Assembly (NCBI GenBank): GCA_004298615.1
Contig: SCPX01000059.1
Coordinates: forward strand, 1 to 52,638
Reading direction: 5' to 3'
Length of the DNA: 52,638 nt
From: Patescibacteria group bacterium
Lineage (GTDB): Bacteria; Patescibacteriota; Patescibacteriia; SCPX01
The number at the start of each line of letters is the position of its first letter. The stretch's first letter is position 1. The position numbers and the translations under genes are program-made. The notes under the pieces were generated by a model. It ran no database searches. It worked only from the letters and a program-made list of their open reading frames with translations, and had not been told where the DNA came from. Shown piece after piece: positions 1 to 10,227 of this stretch.

Positions 1-335
1 TCCAATCCGCTTATCAGTTTTTCCTTTTCCGGCGCTTCAAAAAGAGCCAGAAATTCTTCCGTTGCGTCAATCGTATCAAGAATTAAATTTATCATCTCCC
101 GCCCTTTTTTTGTCCGAAGATACGGCGTTTTGTCTCCAAAAACTTGACTTCTAAGCTGGTATAATATAACTCCAAGAAACGGCGTTATGACAAATTCTTT
201 GTCCATGCCGATACCCCGGATAACCTCATTTTTCTCTTCTTTTAACCTTTCCAAAAGGATTCTCGTAAACGATGGTGAAAACCCATTAATTACATCATTC
301 AGTTCCAATTTTAATTCTTGTTTCAATTCTTCCAT
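1..335 (-). CDS. Hypothetical protein, partial (runs off left edge)
   Basis: Minus-strand ORF from ATG at 333-335 (MEELKQELKLELNDVINGF...) preceded by AGGAGGAT Shine-Dalgarno; open to window edge. Confidence 0.7.
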   Translation of the reverse strand, partial: MEELKQELKLELNDVINGFSPSFTRILLERLKEEKNEVIRGIGMDKEFVITPFLGVILYQLRSQVFGDKTPYLRTKKGREMINLILDTIDATEEFLALFEAPEKEKLISGL

Positions 336-346
336 TTTACATCCTC

Positions 347-658
347 CTATACTATCAGTTTAACCGCTCTATACACAATGGCGATAATCGCCAGGACTGC
401 TACTATCACGAATATTCCGATCATCAATGCTTCCGGAACCTTGTTGAATACAATGGATTGTATCCTGGAATCAGGATTTTCCAGCAGATAATCATCAACC
501 AATGAAACGAATGATCCGGCTGCAAAAAATAAAAACCCATAAAAGCCAAAGGCCAAAAATAGTATAACCCCGATTAGCAAAAAACGCTTCCAGGCCGGCG
601 GAGTAAATACCCCAACGGCAAAACTTCCCATAATACCGGCTACATACACCCAAATCAT
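347..658 (-). CDS. Small membrane protein, unknown function
   Basis: 103 aa ORF with several hydrophobic stretches; strong AGGAGGTGATT RBS. Confidence 0.7.
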   Translation of the reverse strand: MIWVYVAGIMGSFAVGVFTPPAWKRFLLIGVILFLAFGFYGFLFFAAGSFVSLVDDYLLENPDSRIQSIVFNKVPEALMIGIFVIVAVLAIIAIVYRAVKLIV

Positions 659-737
659 ACAATCACCTCCTTTGTTATTGGTTTATGAAACGAACTATAA
701 TTACAAATACTTTACTGTAAAAGTCTAATATTGTCAA

Positions 738-764
738 TTAGCACTTGACATAAGAGAGTGCTAA
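738..764 (+). promoter_or_regulatory. CIRCE element (HrcA operator)
   Basis: TTAGCACTT-GACATAAGA-GAGTGCTAA: 9-N9-9 inverted repeat, one mismatch to CIRCE consensus; overlaps a TTGACA-18-TATTAT promoter (745-774) upstream of clpB. Confidence 0.9.
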
Positions 765-807
765 ATGATATTATTTAGATGATTATTTTTTCTAAGCTAT
801 TTTCCTT

Positions 808-3387
808 ATGTTGGATCCGAATAAACTAACTTATAAATCGCAAGAAGCTTTGATGAACGCGCAAAAAATCGCGCAGGAAATCGGCCAAAGCGCCGTGGAT
901 GTTTTGCATTTAACTAAAGCGCTTTTAGAGCAGTCCGATACTATTACCACTCCCCTTCTCCAGAAATTAGGAGCGCCGATTGATTTGATTAAAAATGAAA
1001 TTGACGCGGTTCTTTCAAAACTTCCGAAAATTGAACAGCAGTCAAACAGTGGACAAATTTATCTCACGCCCCAAGTAAAAGAAATATTCAGCCGCGCGGA
1101 AAAAATCACGGACTCTCTTAAAGACCAATATATTTCCGTTGAACATTTATTAATGGCGTTGGCGGAAATAAAATCAGGAGTTAGAGAAATATTTTTTAAA
1201 TACGGCATTACTGAAAATAAGATTAAAGATGTTTTAAAAGAATTGCGCAAAAATCCGATTGACTCTCCCGCTCCGGAGGCGGCTTACAAAGCTCTGGAAA
1301 AGTATTTCGTGAATCTAACCGAACAAGCCAGAAAAGGAAAGCTTGATCCGGTGATCGGCCGGCATGATGAAATCAGGCGAATGATGCAAGTGCTTTCGCG
1401 GCGGACAAAAAATAATCCGGTTTTGGTCGGCGACGCCGGAGTCGGCAAAACGGCTTTGGTGGAAGGACTGGCTCAGCGTATCATATCGGGCGATGTTCCG
1501 GAGACTTTAAAAAATCGAGAAGTTTATTCTCTGGATATGGGAATGCTTGTGGCCGGAGCGAAATTTCGCGGCGAATTTGAAGAACGGCTCAAAGCGGTAT
1601 TAAAAGAAATCGAGCAAGCCGGGAATGTAATAATTTTTATGGATGAAATGCACACGCTCGTTGGCGCGGGAGCGACTAAAGGGTCTTTGGATGCGTCCAA
1701 TATGCTCAAACCGATGTTGGCGAGAGGCCAATTGCACGCGGTTGGTGCGACCACAATTAATGAATACCGAAAATACATTGAAAAAGATCCGGCTCTGGAG
1801 CGCCGCTTTCAGCCGATTTTTGTTTCCGAACCTACTTTGGAAGATACTATCGCGATTTTGCGCGGGCTGAAAGAAAAATACGAATTGCACCACGGCGTGA
1901 AAATAACCGACGAGGCGATAATCGCCGCGACAGAGCTTTCTTCTCGCTATATTTCGGATCGTTTTTTACCGGACAAAGCGGTTGATTTGATTGATGAGGC
2001 CACTTCCGGCTTGAAAATCGAGCTGGAGAGCATGCCGGCGGAATTGGACAGATTAAAAAGAGATATTACTCGTTTGGAAATTGAAAAAACAGCGATTAAA
2101 AAAGATAAGACCGTTCCGAAAGAAAGAATGGATTTAATTGATAAATCGCTCGCCGAGCTTCAAACTAAGGCACAGGCGCTGGCACTTCAATGGCGCAATG
2201 AAAAAGGTTTGATTGAAAAGGCTAATGAATTGAAAGCCAAGCTTGAGAAATTGCGTTTTGAAGAAGAGCAGTCCGTGCGTAATGGCGATCTTGATAAAGC
2301 CGCGCAATTAAAATACGGCGAAATTCCGGCTACTGAAAAACTTTTTTCCGAACAAAACAAGAAATTGGAAAAGCTGCAGAAAACCTCCCGTCTTCTCAAA
2401 CAAGAAGTGGCGGCTGAAGATATAGCGCAGGTTGTATCGCGTTGGACCGGAATTCCCATTTCTAAAATGCTGGAGAGCGAAATCGCTAAACTTGCGCATT
2501 TGGAATCCGAATTAGCCAAGCGCGTGATCGGGCAAAAAGAAGCGCTAGCCGCCGTCGCCAATGCCATCAGGCGTACGCGCGCAGGAATTGCCGAACAAAA
2601 CAGGCCGATCGGAACATTTTTATTTTTAGGGCCGACTGGAGTCGGCAAAACAGAAACCGCCAAAACATTGGCCGAACAGCTTTTCAATGACGAAAAAGCC
2701 ATCATTCGCGTAGATATGTCCGAATATATGGAAGCGCATTCTGTGGCGCGATTGATTGGTTCTCCTCCGGGATATGTGGGATACGAGGAAGGCGGGCAAT
2801 TGACGGAAAATATTAGGCGGCATCCGTATAGCGTTGTTTTGCTTGATGAAATAGAAAAAGCCCATCCGCAGGTTTTGAATTTGTTTTTGCAATTATTTGA
2901 CGAAGGCCGCCTTACTGACGGCAAAGGGCGAACCGTAAATTTTAAAAATACTATTCTGATAATGACCTCAAATATTGGATCGGATATTTTACAAAGCGTA
3001 GAATCCTGGGAAAAACGCAAGACGCAAGTGGCGGATCTTTTGCGTTCAACTCTTCGTCCGGAATTCATCAATCGCATTGACGATATCGTAGTGTTTCATC
3101 TGCTTTCTGAAAAAGAAATTGAAAAAATTGTTGATCTGCAAATCGGCAATCTGGCCATCCGACTTAAAGAAAAGCAAATTGCAATAAACATAACTGCCAA
3201 AGCAAAATTATTTTTGTCTAAAACCGGCTTTGATCCGCTGTACGGCGCAAGGCCTCTAAAACGGCTGATTCAATCGCAAATTCTTGACGAAATCGCCTTA
3301 CAAATCATTGAAGGAAAAATCAAAGACGGATCAACGATAATGATAGACTCGGACGGAAAAAATGTAACTTTTCCATTGCCGGCGTAG
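808..3387 (+). CDS. clpB: ATP-dependent chaperone ClpB (Hsp100 AAA+)
   Basis: 859 aa; Clp N domain, two Walker A motifs ([16 protein letters not shown]), coiled middle domain. Confidence 0.92.
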   Translation: MLDPNKLTYKSQEALMNAQKIAQEIGQSAVDVLHLTKALLEQSDTITTPLLQKLGAPIDLIKNEIDAVLSKLPKIEQQSNSGQIYLTPQVKEIFSRAEKITDSLKDQYISVEHLLMALAEIKSGVREIFFKYGITENKIKDVLKELRKNPIDSPAPEAAYKALEKYFVNLTEQARKGKLDPVIGRHDEIRRMMQVLSRRTKNNPVLVGDAGVGKTALVEGLAQRIISGDVPETLKNREVYSLDMGMLVAGAKFRGEFEERLKAVLKEIEQAGNVIIFMDEMHTLVGAGATKGSLDASNMLKPMLARGQLHAVGATTINEYRKYIEKDPALERRFQPIFVSEPTLEDTIAILRGLKEKYELHHGVKITDEAIIAATELSSRYISDRFLPDKAVDLIDEATSGLKIELESMPAELDRLKRDITRLEIEKTAIKKDKTVPKERMDLIDKSLAELQTKAQALALQWRNEKGLIEKANELKAKLEKLRFEEEQSVRNGDLDKAAQLKYGEIPATEKLFSEQNKKLEKLQKTSRLLKQEVAAEDIAQVVSRWTGIPISKMLESEIAKLAHLESELAKRVIGQKEALAAVANAIRRTRAGIAEQNRPIGTFLFLGPTGVGKTETAKTLAEQLFNDEKAIIRVDMSEYMEAHSVARLIGSPPGYVGYEEGGQLTENIRRHPYSVVLLDEIEKAHPQVLNLFLQLFDEGRLTDGKGRTVNFKNTILIMTSNIGSDILQSVESWEKRKTQVADLLRSTLRPEFINRIDDIVVFHLLSEKEIEKIVDLQIGNLAIRLKEKQIAINITAKAKLFLSKTGFDPLYGARPLKRLIQSQILDEIALQIIEGKIKDGSTIMIDSDGKNVTFPLPA

Positions 3388-3404
3388 CCTTTTTTTGCTA
3401 TAAT
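3376..3404 (+). promoter_or_regulatory. Putative sigma70 promoter, near-leaderless start for 3413 ORF
   Basis: TTGCCG-17-TATAAT with extended -10 TGC; ATG at 3413 is ~2 nt after the predicted TSS. Confidence 0.55.
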
Positions 3405-3412
3405 GGAAACCT

Positions 3413-4789
3413 ATGAATTTAAAAGCAAAAATCGCCGCATTTTGTTTGTTTTTTTTATTATTTTCGCAATCCGCGTCGGCCGCTTTTGATTTTGGGAATA
3501 TAATTTCGGATCGCGATATGCAGGACAGTCAGTCGATTTCAGTTGCCACGATTGACAGATTCTTAAATTCGCGAAATGGCATTTTAGGAAAATTGGTTTT
3601 CGATGCAGTAAACGGTGTCGGTACGATTTCTAAAAAGGTTTCAGAACTCATTCATGCGGCCGGACAAGCAAATAAAATCAATCCGAAAGTTTTGATCGTC
3701 ACTTTGCAAAAGGAGCAAAGCTTGATTGAAGACCCTAGCCCGTCGCAGGGCCAGCTCGATTGGGCGATGGGATACGCGGTGTGCGATGATTGCTCAAAAA
3801 GCGATCCGGCCATCCAAAAATACAAGGGATTTGTCAATCAAATCAATTCTGCGGCGGCCCGGCTTCGTTATTATTTTGACAACCCAGGGCAATTTCGCCA
3901 TCAGGCCGGCCAGACTCATACGATAGACGGCGTTTCTGTCGTTATGAAAAATAAAGCCACGGCCAATTTGTATAACTACACTCCACACATCCACGGCAAT
4001 CAAAATTTTTCCAAGTTTTGGAATCAATGGTTTGTTAAAAATTATCCGGACGGTACGCTTCTTCAAGTTGACGGGCAGGCCGGTATTTGGCTGATTGAAA
4101 ATGGTAAGCGCAGGCCGTTTTTGAACAAATCGGCGTTTTTATCGAATTATGATTCTGATAAAGTGATCAAGACGACGACCACTGATCTTGAAAAATACAG
4201 TATTGGCGCGCCTATTAAATATTCAAATTACTCGCTTATCAAAATGCCGAGCGGCGGGATTTATTTACTGATTGATAATGTCAAACATCCGATCGCCTCG
4301 CGCGATGTTTTTAGAAATCTTGGATTCAATCCGGAAGAGCTGATTGATGGAGACGAAGACGATGTAAAATGGTACCCGAAAGGCTCCCCCATCACTCTTG
4401 AAAAGGCTTATCCGCAAGGCGCGTTATTGAGAGATCCGGAAACCAAAGGCGTTTGGTATGTGGAAAACGGCATAAAAAGCCCGATTTGGTCAAAAGATAT
4501 AATGATGTCGCGATTTTCCGGCCGGCCTGTTATGCAAAGCTCTATTGAAGAACTCGAGCTTTACGAAAAAGGAGCGCCGGTCAAATTTCGCGATGGAGAA
4601 ATTATTGCCACAAAAGATCCGGAATCGCTCAATCGCAGCGTTTATGTTGTTTCAAACGGCCAAAAAAGGCCGATTGCCAACCGCGAGGCATTTAACGCGC
4701 TTGGCTATAAATGGAAAAACATAATCTGGACAACCGACAAAGTTCTGGATTTGCATGAAACCGGAGAAATGATTGACATCATCCAATAA
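3413..4789 (+). CDS. Secreted protein with N-terminal lytic-transglycosylase-like region and C-terminal repeats
   Basis: 458 aa, signal peptide; repeated 'G.L......GVWYVENGIKSPI' / 'VYVVSNGQKRPIANREAF' units. Confidence 0.65.
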   Translation: MNLKAKIAAFCLFFLLFSQSASAAFDFGNIISDRDMQDSQSISVATIDRFLNSRNGILGKLVFDAVNGVGTISKKVSELIHAAGQANKINPKVLIVTLQKEQSLIEDPSPSQGQLDWAMGYAVCDDCSKSDPAIQKYKGFVNQINSAAARLRYYFDNPGQFRHQAGQTHTIDGVSVVMKNKATANLYNYTPHIHGNQNFSKFWNQWFVKNYPDGTLLQVDGQAGIWLIENGKRRPFLNKSAFLSNYDSDKVIKTTTTDLEKYSIGAPIKYSNYSLIKMPSGGIYLLIDNVKHPIASRDVFRNLGFNPEELIDGDEDDVKWYPKGSPITLEKAYPQGALLRDPETKGVWYVENGIKSPIWSKDIMMSRFSGRPVMQSSIEELELYEKGAPVKFRDGEIIATKDPESLNRSVYVVSNGQKRPIANREAFNALGYKWKNIIWTTDKVLDLHETGEMIDIIQ

Positions 4790-4793
4790 TTTT

Positions 4794-6701
4794 ATGATTG
4801 CCCAAGTAATTCCTTTCATTCGCCTGCCGCGGACAATGGAGGCGTTTGATTATGTAATCCCAAAGAACTTGGAAGTCGGCTTGAGCGCCGGCTCTATTGT
4901 TTCTGTTCCGTTTAGAAAAAGGAATATTCTGGGATTTACCGCCGGGATTAAGAATACGAGCTATGTACCGGCGAATAAATTGCGCGCGATAAATAAAGTT
5001 ATCGTTGAGAAATCTTTGACTGAAGAGCAAATTGATCTTTTTTATTGGATGGCGGAAAATTACGCTACCGCCCGATCAATAATCATTAAAATGTTTTTTC
5101 CCTTCACTTCCAAATCATTTTTTAATCGTTTGGCAAACGAAAATAATAAGATACGGGATGCAAGATACAAGATTCAAGCCGCAAAACATCCTTGGCTCAA
5201 AAATCAATCGCTTTTAATTCAATATGACGATCGGGAAACCGTTTTGAAAGAATACGAAAAAATAGCAGCTGAATTCGCTAAAAGCAAAAAACAGCTGCTT
5301 ATTCTTTTCCCGCGATTGGCGCTTTTGCGCCGATTTTACGATGATTTGCCGGACAAAATCAAAAAATACGCTGAAATATATCAGTCAACCGGAATCAAAC
5401 AAAGCGCTTTGCAAAACGCTTTTTGGCGGATAAAAAACAATGAAGCGAAAATAATTTTGGGGACCAGGCCCGCCCTTTTCGCTCCGTTTGCCAATCTCTC
5501 CGCCATAATCATTGATCATGAGGAATCGCCTGACCACCGGCAAGAAGAGCCTAATCCGCGCTATCATCCGATTGACGCGGCGGAATTTTTGCAAAAGCGA
5601 GATAAGAAAATAAAAATTTTATATATTTCCCCGCTTCCCTCAATTGAGAGATTTTCCGCTACTCTTAACAAAAAAATAAAATTTATAAGCGGCGATAATT
5701 TCAGTCAGCCCGAAGATCGGATAAAAATTCTTGATACTCGGCATCCCGAATCTTGGCGAACGACTTATCCATTTCACTTTGAGATGGAAGCCGCGATAAA
5801 AGACAAGCTGGAAAATGCAAAGTCGGTATTTATTTTAGCCGGCCGCCGCGGAGAATCAGCAATGCTCGTTTGCGCGGATTGCGGCTGGTCGCCTGTCTGC
5901 CCAAATTGCGCCATTCCTTTGAGCATTGTCAATGAGCGAAAAATGGACGAGGCGCTTGTTTGTTTCCGGTGCGGTCTCAAGCAGTCCGGCACGCCATTTT
6001 GTCCGTCTTGCCAAGGCACTCGCCTGAAGTATCGAGGCGCCGGAATAAAAAAAATATACGATGCAGCAATCAAATTATTTCCCGATGCGCAAATTCGGCA
6101 GATAGCAAAGGAACCGCAGACTAATTTAAAAAAGCCCGATAGTCATCCGGAAATCATCATTGGCACGCCGTACGCCATAGATTATGTTGATTATTCCAAT
6201 ATCGGACTGATCGGGTTAGTCTCTACGGATGGCGCGCTTTTTTCCTCGCAATTCCGATCCGCCGAACGATTCGGCCAGCTTTTATGCGATTTGATGTCAT
6301 TAGCTCCCAAAGCTGATTTACTTGTCCAGACTATGGCGCCGGAACATAAAGTTTTTGCCATTTGGCAAAGAAATCGCGAGGATTTTTTACGGCAAGAATT
6401 GGAATCGCGTAAGTCGGCGAATTATCCTCCGTTTAGCGAGGTTTTAAAACTCATAATTCAAAATAAGAAATACGAAGCGGCGGAAAGCGCTGCCAGCGCT
6501 TGGATTGAAAAAAATAATGATTTGGCCGGCGAATCGAATATTGAAATTTTAGGTCCGATTCGTCCGGCCAATCCGCTGATACGCGGCCGTTTCCGGACCA
6601 ACATAGTTTTACGAGCTAATGAAAATGGCGCGTTTACAAAAATTATAAAACTGATTCCCAACGATTGGATCATTGACAAAAACCCTGAAAATCTATTATA
6701 A
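4794..6701 (+). CDS. priA: Primosomal protein N' (PriA), degenerate helicase domain
   Basis: N-terminal 3'BD-like region, CxxC zinc-binding cluster (CADCGWSPVCPNCAIPL...CFRCG...CPSCQG); Walker A not visible; start trimmed to MIAQVIPF. Confidence 0.85.
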   Translation: MIAQVIPFIRLPRTMEAFDYVIPKNLEVGLSAGSIVSVPFRKRNILGFTAGIKNTSYVPANKLRAINKVIVEKSLTEEQIDLFYWMAENYATARSIIIKMFFPFTSKSFFNRLANENNKIRDARYKIQAAKHPWLKNQSLLIQYDDRETVLKEYEKIAAEFAKSKKQLLILFPRLALLRRFYDDLPDKIKKYAEIYQSTGIKQSALQNAFWRIKNNEAKIILGTRPALFAPFANLSAIIIDHEESPDHRQEEPNPRYHPIDAAEFLQKRDKKIKILYISPLPSIERFSATLNKKIKFISGDNFSQPEDRIKILDTRHPESWRTTYPFHFEMEAAIKDKLENAKSVFILAGRRGESAMLVCADCGWSPVCPNCAIPLSIVNERKMDEALVCFRCGLKQSGTPFCPSCQGTRLKYRGAGIKKIYDAAIKLFPDAQIRQIAKEPQTNLKKPDSHPEIIIGTPYAIDYVDYSNIGLIGLVSTDGALFSSQFRSAERFGQLLCDLMSLAPKADLLVQTMAPEHKVFAIWQRNREDFLRQELESRKSANYPPFSEVLKLIIQNKKYEAAESAASAWIEKNNDLAGESNIEILGPIRPANPLIRGRFRTNIVLRANENGAFTKIIKLIPNDWIIDKNPENLL

Positions 6702-6755
6702 TAATCACTTTTAGGCCCAAGGCTTATCCGCCTTTGGCGGAGAATATAAAACATT

Positions 6756-7259
6756 ATGCCAAAAATTGTCATTCAGGAACCGGCGCCGGTATTGCGCCGC
6801 AAATCGGAAAAATTTGAAAAAATCGGGTCACGCGAAGCTAAAAAGCTTGTTTTCAAAATGCTGGAAACAATGAAAGAAAAAAGAGGCGTAGGCATAGCCG
6901 CTCCGCAAATCAATGAAGGAGTGCAAGCGATAATCGTCGATACGGCAGACGGACCGCTGGCTTTGTATAATCCAAAACTTCTTAAAACTTCAAAGAAAAA
7001 AGAATCGGGCGAGGAAGGTTGCCTGTCCGTGGCCGGCGTGTATGGAATAGTGCCGCGTTTTACATCCGTTGAAGTGGAAGCGCAAAATGAAAAAGCGGAG
7101 ATTGTTCGCATCAAGGCCGAAGGATTTTTTGCGCGAGTTCTTCAGCATGAAATAGATCATATTAATGGCGTGCTCTTTATCGATCGCGCGACAAAAATTA
7201 CCGAAGGAAAAAAAATACTGGATGAAATCGAAAATAAAGCCGCAAAACCAATATTATGA
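6756..7259 (+). CDS. def: Peptide deformylase
   Basis: GVGIAAPQI, EEGCLSV, HEIDH motifs. Confidence 0.95.
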   Translation: MPKIVIQEPAPVLRRKSEKFEKIGSREAKKLVFKMLETMKEKRGVGIAAPQINEGVQAIIVDTADGPLALYNPKLLKTSKKKESGEEGCLSVAGVYGIVPRFTSVEVEAQNEKAEIVRIKAEGFFARVLQHEIDHINGVLFIDRATKITEGKKILDEIENKAAKPIL

Positions 7260-8212
7260 ATGACGCCAAAAAAATAGTTTTTTTCGGCACATCGCATTTC
7301 GCCGTGCCGATTTTAAATAAACTCGCCGATTCGCCCTTTAAACCGAGCCTGGTCGTCACCCAGCCGGATGCGATCGTCGGTCGAAAAAAAATCCTGATGT
7401 TTCCGCCGGTCAAAGTCGCCGCCAATGCCGCTTCCATTGAAGTCATTCAGCCGGAAACATTAAAAACCGAAGGAGTTAAAAGTTTATTAATGAACTATGA
7501 TCCGGATTTATTTATTCTAGCGGCGTACGGCAAAATAATCCCCAAGGCCGTTTTAAAAATTCCCAGACTTGGAAATCTCAATATTCATCCGTCACTTCTC
7601 CCGCTATTTCGCGGATCATCCCCTATTCACGCGGCGATTCTGTCAGGCGCATCCGAAACGGCCGCCACGATCATTCAAATGGACGAAGAAATAGATCACG
7701 GGCCGATCGTATCTCAAGAAAAAATCAAACTGTCCGGAACAGAGACTTATGACGGATTACAAAAGATATTATCTGAATATTCCGCCAATCTTCTTTTAAA
7801 AATTCTGCCGGATTATTGCGCCGGGAATATCAAACCTGCGGCGCAAGACCACTCCAAGGCTTCGTTTACAAAATTGATAAGATCGGAAGATGCCCGGATT
7901 GATTGGTCAAAATCGGCTGATGAAATTGACCGGCAGATCCGCGCTTATCATCTGTGGCCGAAAGCGCATACGGCTTGGAAAGAATCGCCGGACACGCGCG
8001 CTTTACGGATCAATATATTGAAAGCCGGCAAGGCTAAATCGCCTCAAACGCATAAACCGGGTACTGTCAGACCATTTGGTTCGGCTTTTGCCATTGCCGC
8101 CGGAAATGATTTGATAGTTCCGGAAATACTGCAATTGGAAGGCCGCAAAGAATCCGATGCCGGTTCATTTTTGCGCGGGCATCAAAATTTCATCGGAACG
8201 ATTTTAATATGA
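7256..8212 (+). CDS. fmt: Methionyl-tRNA formyltransferase
   Basis: NIHPSLLPLFRGSSPIHAAIL motif; overlaps def stop. Confidence 0.95.
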   Translation: MNDAKKIVFFGTSHFAVPILNKLADSPFKPSLVVTQPDAIVGRKKILMFPPVKVAANAASIEVIQPETLKTEGVKSLLMNYDPDLFILAAYGKIIPKAVLKIPRLGNLNIHPSLLPLFRGSSPIHAAILSGASETAATIIQMDEEIDHGPIVSQEKIKLSGTETYDGLQKILSEYSANLLLKILPDYCAGNIKPAAQDHSKASFTKLIRSEDARIDWSKSADEIDRQIRAYHLWPKAHTAWKESPDTRALRINILKAGKAKSPQTHKPGTVRPFGSAFAIAAGNDLIVPEILQLEGRKESDAGSFLRGHQNFIGTILI

Positions 8213-9720
8213 TTGTCCAAGGATTGACCGCGGAGGAAAAAAAACGCTATCGCCGCTTGGAATACATCCCGGGAATTCTTGTATGGACCACATTCGCGGC
8301 CGTGATAATTTTGTCGTTTATCCGTCCGTATTGGGCCATAGTATTTATTATCGCTTTTGATCTTTATTGGATGCTGCGGATATTTTATCTTTTAGTTTAT
8401 CTTTTGACATCGTATAAACGGCTGAAGGAAAATATTAAAATCGACTGGATGAACCGATTGCGCGATTTGCCGGATTGGGAAAGGATTCACCATCTGATTG
8501 TTTTGCCGACATACAAAGAAGAATTTGAAATAATTGACGGCACTTTTGAGGCGTTGATCAAATCAAGATACCCTCTTAAAAAAATAATTGTTGTTTTAGC
8601 GGGCGAAGAGAGAGATGAAGAAAATTTTAAAAAAATTGCCGGCCGAATTTCGGCCAAATACGGCGATTTTTTCTATAAATTGCTGATTACCATCCATCCT
8701 AAAGATATTCCGGGAGAAGCGGCGGCCAAGGGAGCCAATATCCATTGGGCGGGACATCAAGCGCAAAAATTCATTGATCAAACTGAAATCCCTTATCGCA
8801 ACATAATAGTTTCGTGTTTTGACATTGACACGATCGTTCACCGGCAATATTTCGCGGCGTTGGCTTTTCAATATTTGACTCATCCGAATCCTTTGCGCGC
8901 CAGTTTTCAGCCTATCGCCCTTTATAATAACAATATTTGGGATTCGCCGGCGCTAATGCGAGTCGTGGCCAATTCCACTTCTTTTTGGCTACTGACCGAG
9001 CTCGTCCGGCCGGAAAGGCTTTTTACTTTTTCTTCCCACAGCATGAGTTTTCAAGCCTTGGTGGATGTTGGATTTTGGGATAATACTATTGTCACCGAGG
9101 ATTCGCGCATTTTTTTACAATGTTTTTTGCGTTATGACGGAGACTATAAGGTAATCCCGCTGTATATGCCGGTCTCCATGGATACTGTTTTGGGAAAAAC
9201 TTTGCGGCGGAGCCTCGTCAATCAATACAAACAGCAAAGGCGCTGGGCCTGGGGCGTGGAACATCTTCCTTTTATGATTTGGAATTTTCACAAAAATCAC
9301 AAAATCTCCAAATCGTTAAAGATCCGCTATCTATGGATTCTTACCGAGGGTATGTATTCGTGGGCAACGGCGCCGATCCTGATTTTTATTTTAGGCTGGC
9401 TGCCGCTGGCCGTATCCAATGCTTTTTACGGTAATGTTTCAGGCAGCGTCCTGGCGCAAAATGCTCCAAAAGTTTTGGAGACTCTGATGCGCATAGGAAT
9501 GCTCGGACTTTTCGCATCGGCGATCATCTCTACTGTTCTTTTACCGCCCAAGCCATATTCCAAGCGGCTCATCAAATACGCGGAAATGATTTTACAGTGG
9601 ATTCTTTTTCCCATTTGCATGATCGCTTTCGGTTCAATTCCAGCCATTGAGTCGCAAACGCGCTTGATGCTCGGCAAATACCTCGGATTCTGGGTGACGG
9701 AAAAAGCGCGAAAAAATTAA
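8209..9720 (+). CDS. Membrane glycosyltransferase, GT2-like
   Basis: 503 aa, N- and C-terminal TM segments, central GT2-like region with QQRRWAWG motif. Confidence 0.75.
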   Translation: MIVQGLTAEEKKRYRRLEYIPGILVWTTFAAVIILSFIRPYWAIVFIIAFDLYWMLRIFYLLVYLLTSYKRLKENIKIDWMNRLRDLPDWERIHHLIVLPTYKEEFEIIDGTFEALIKSRYPLKKIIVVLAGEERDEENFKKIAGRISAKYGDFFYKLLITIHPKDIPGEAAAKGANIHWAGHQAQKFIDQTEIPYRNIIVSCFDIDTIVHRQYFAALAFQYLTHPNPLRASFQPIALYNNNIWDSPALMRVVANSTSFWLLTELVRPERLFTFSSHSMSFQALVDVGFWDNTIVTEDSRIFLQCFLRYDGDYKVIPLYMPVSMDTVLGKTLRRSLVNQYKQQRRWAWGVEHLPFMIWNFHKNHKISKSLKIRYLWILTEGMYSWATAPILIFILGWLPLAVSNAFYGNVSGSVLAQNAPKVLETLMRIGMLGLFASAIISTVLLPPKPYSKRLIKYAEMILQWILFPICMIAFGSIPAIESQTRLMLGKYLGFWVTEKARKN

Positions 9721-9728
9721 AAATAAAA

Positions 9729-9760
9729 GCCGCGTAAGAAAATCATAGTCTTAGCGCGGC
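9729..9760 (-). terminator. Rho-independent terminator for 9789 gene
   Basis: GCCGCG(C)TAAGA stem (11 bp, 1-nt bulge) followed on minus strand by TTTTATTTTTAATTTTT. Confidence 0.65.
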
Positions 9761-9788
9761 CGCAATGAGATAGTATTTAATTTGCGAT

Positions 9789-10088
9789 CTAGGAGGCATC
9801 GCTTTTTCCGTTACCGTTCAATATTATCTCGCTGATCTCTTTGAGCGATGAGAAAGCTGTCCGTAAACAATCTGGGCATTCAAAAGCCGATTCTATTGAT
9901 TTGGCATCATGTTGCTTCTTTATTTCGGCGCATTGTCTGATGACAGCATGCGTTTCCTTTAAAATTATTTTCAACATCGCAATTTTTTCTTCATTTGTTT
10001 TCGGTTTGTCTATCAATTTTGTGCTGCATTGATAGCAGAATAAATGGTCTTCCTGTCTTCTTGAGTCGCATTTTTGGCAATATTTCAT
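9789..10088 (-). CDS. Zinc-ribbon protein
   Basis: MKYCQKCDSRRQEDHLFCYQCSTKL...; start trimmed to ATG preceded by GGGAGAAAG; CxxC pairs. Confidence 0.7.
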   Translation of the reverse strand: MKYCQKCDSRRQEDHLFCYQCSTKLIDKPKTNEEKIAMLKIILKETHAVIRQCAEIKKQHDAKSIESAFECPDCLRTAFSSLKEISEIILNGNGKSDAS

Positions 10089-10144
10089 TTTCTTTCTCCC
10101 TTTTTTGGTTATTTTGGTTGATTTAAAGAACTGCGTTAATAAGC

Positions 10145-10173
10145 AAAATAACACGGAAAAAAGGCTATGTCAA
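10145..10173 (-). promoter_or_regulatory. Sigma70-type promoter for zinc-ribbon gene
   Basis: TTGACA-17-TATTTT on minus strand. Confidence 0.65.
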
Positions 10174-10194
10174 GCACTTTATCAGCCATAGGGC

Positions 10195-10223
10195 TTGACA
10201 GGGCAAAATATTTATGTTATTAT
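10195..10223 (+). promoter_or_regulatory. Sigma70-type promoter for structured leader / tandem zinc-ribbon gene
   Basis: TTGACA-17-TATTAT. Confidence 0.75.
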
Positions 10224-10227
10224 GTCT

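Noticed and set aside
1059-3077. Minus-strand ORFs (1059-1250, 1524-1778, 2187-3077 etc.) opposite clpB
   Set aside because: Antisense to a clearly conserved gene, no RBS or recognisable domains; ordinary shadow ORFs.
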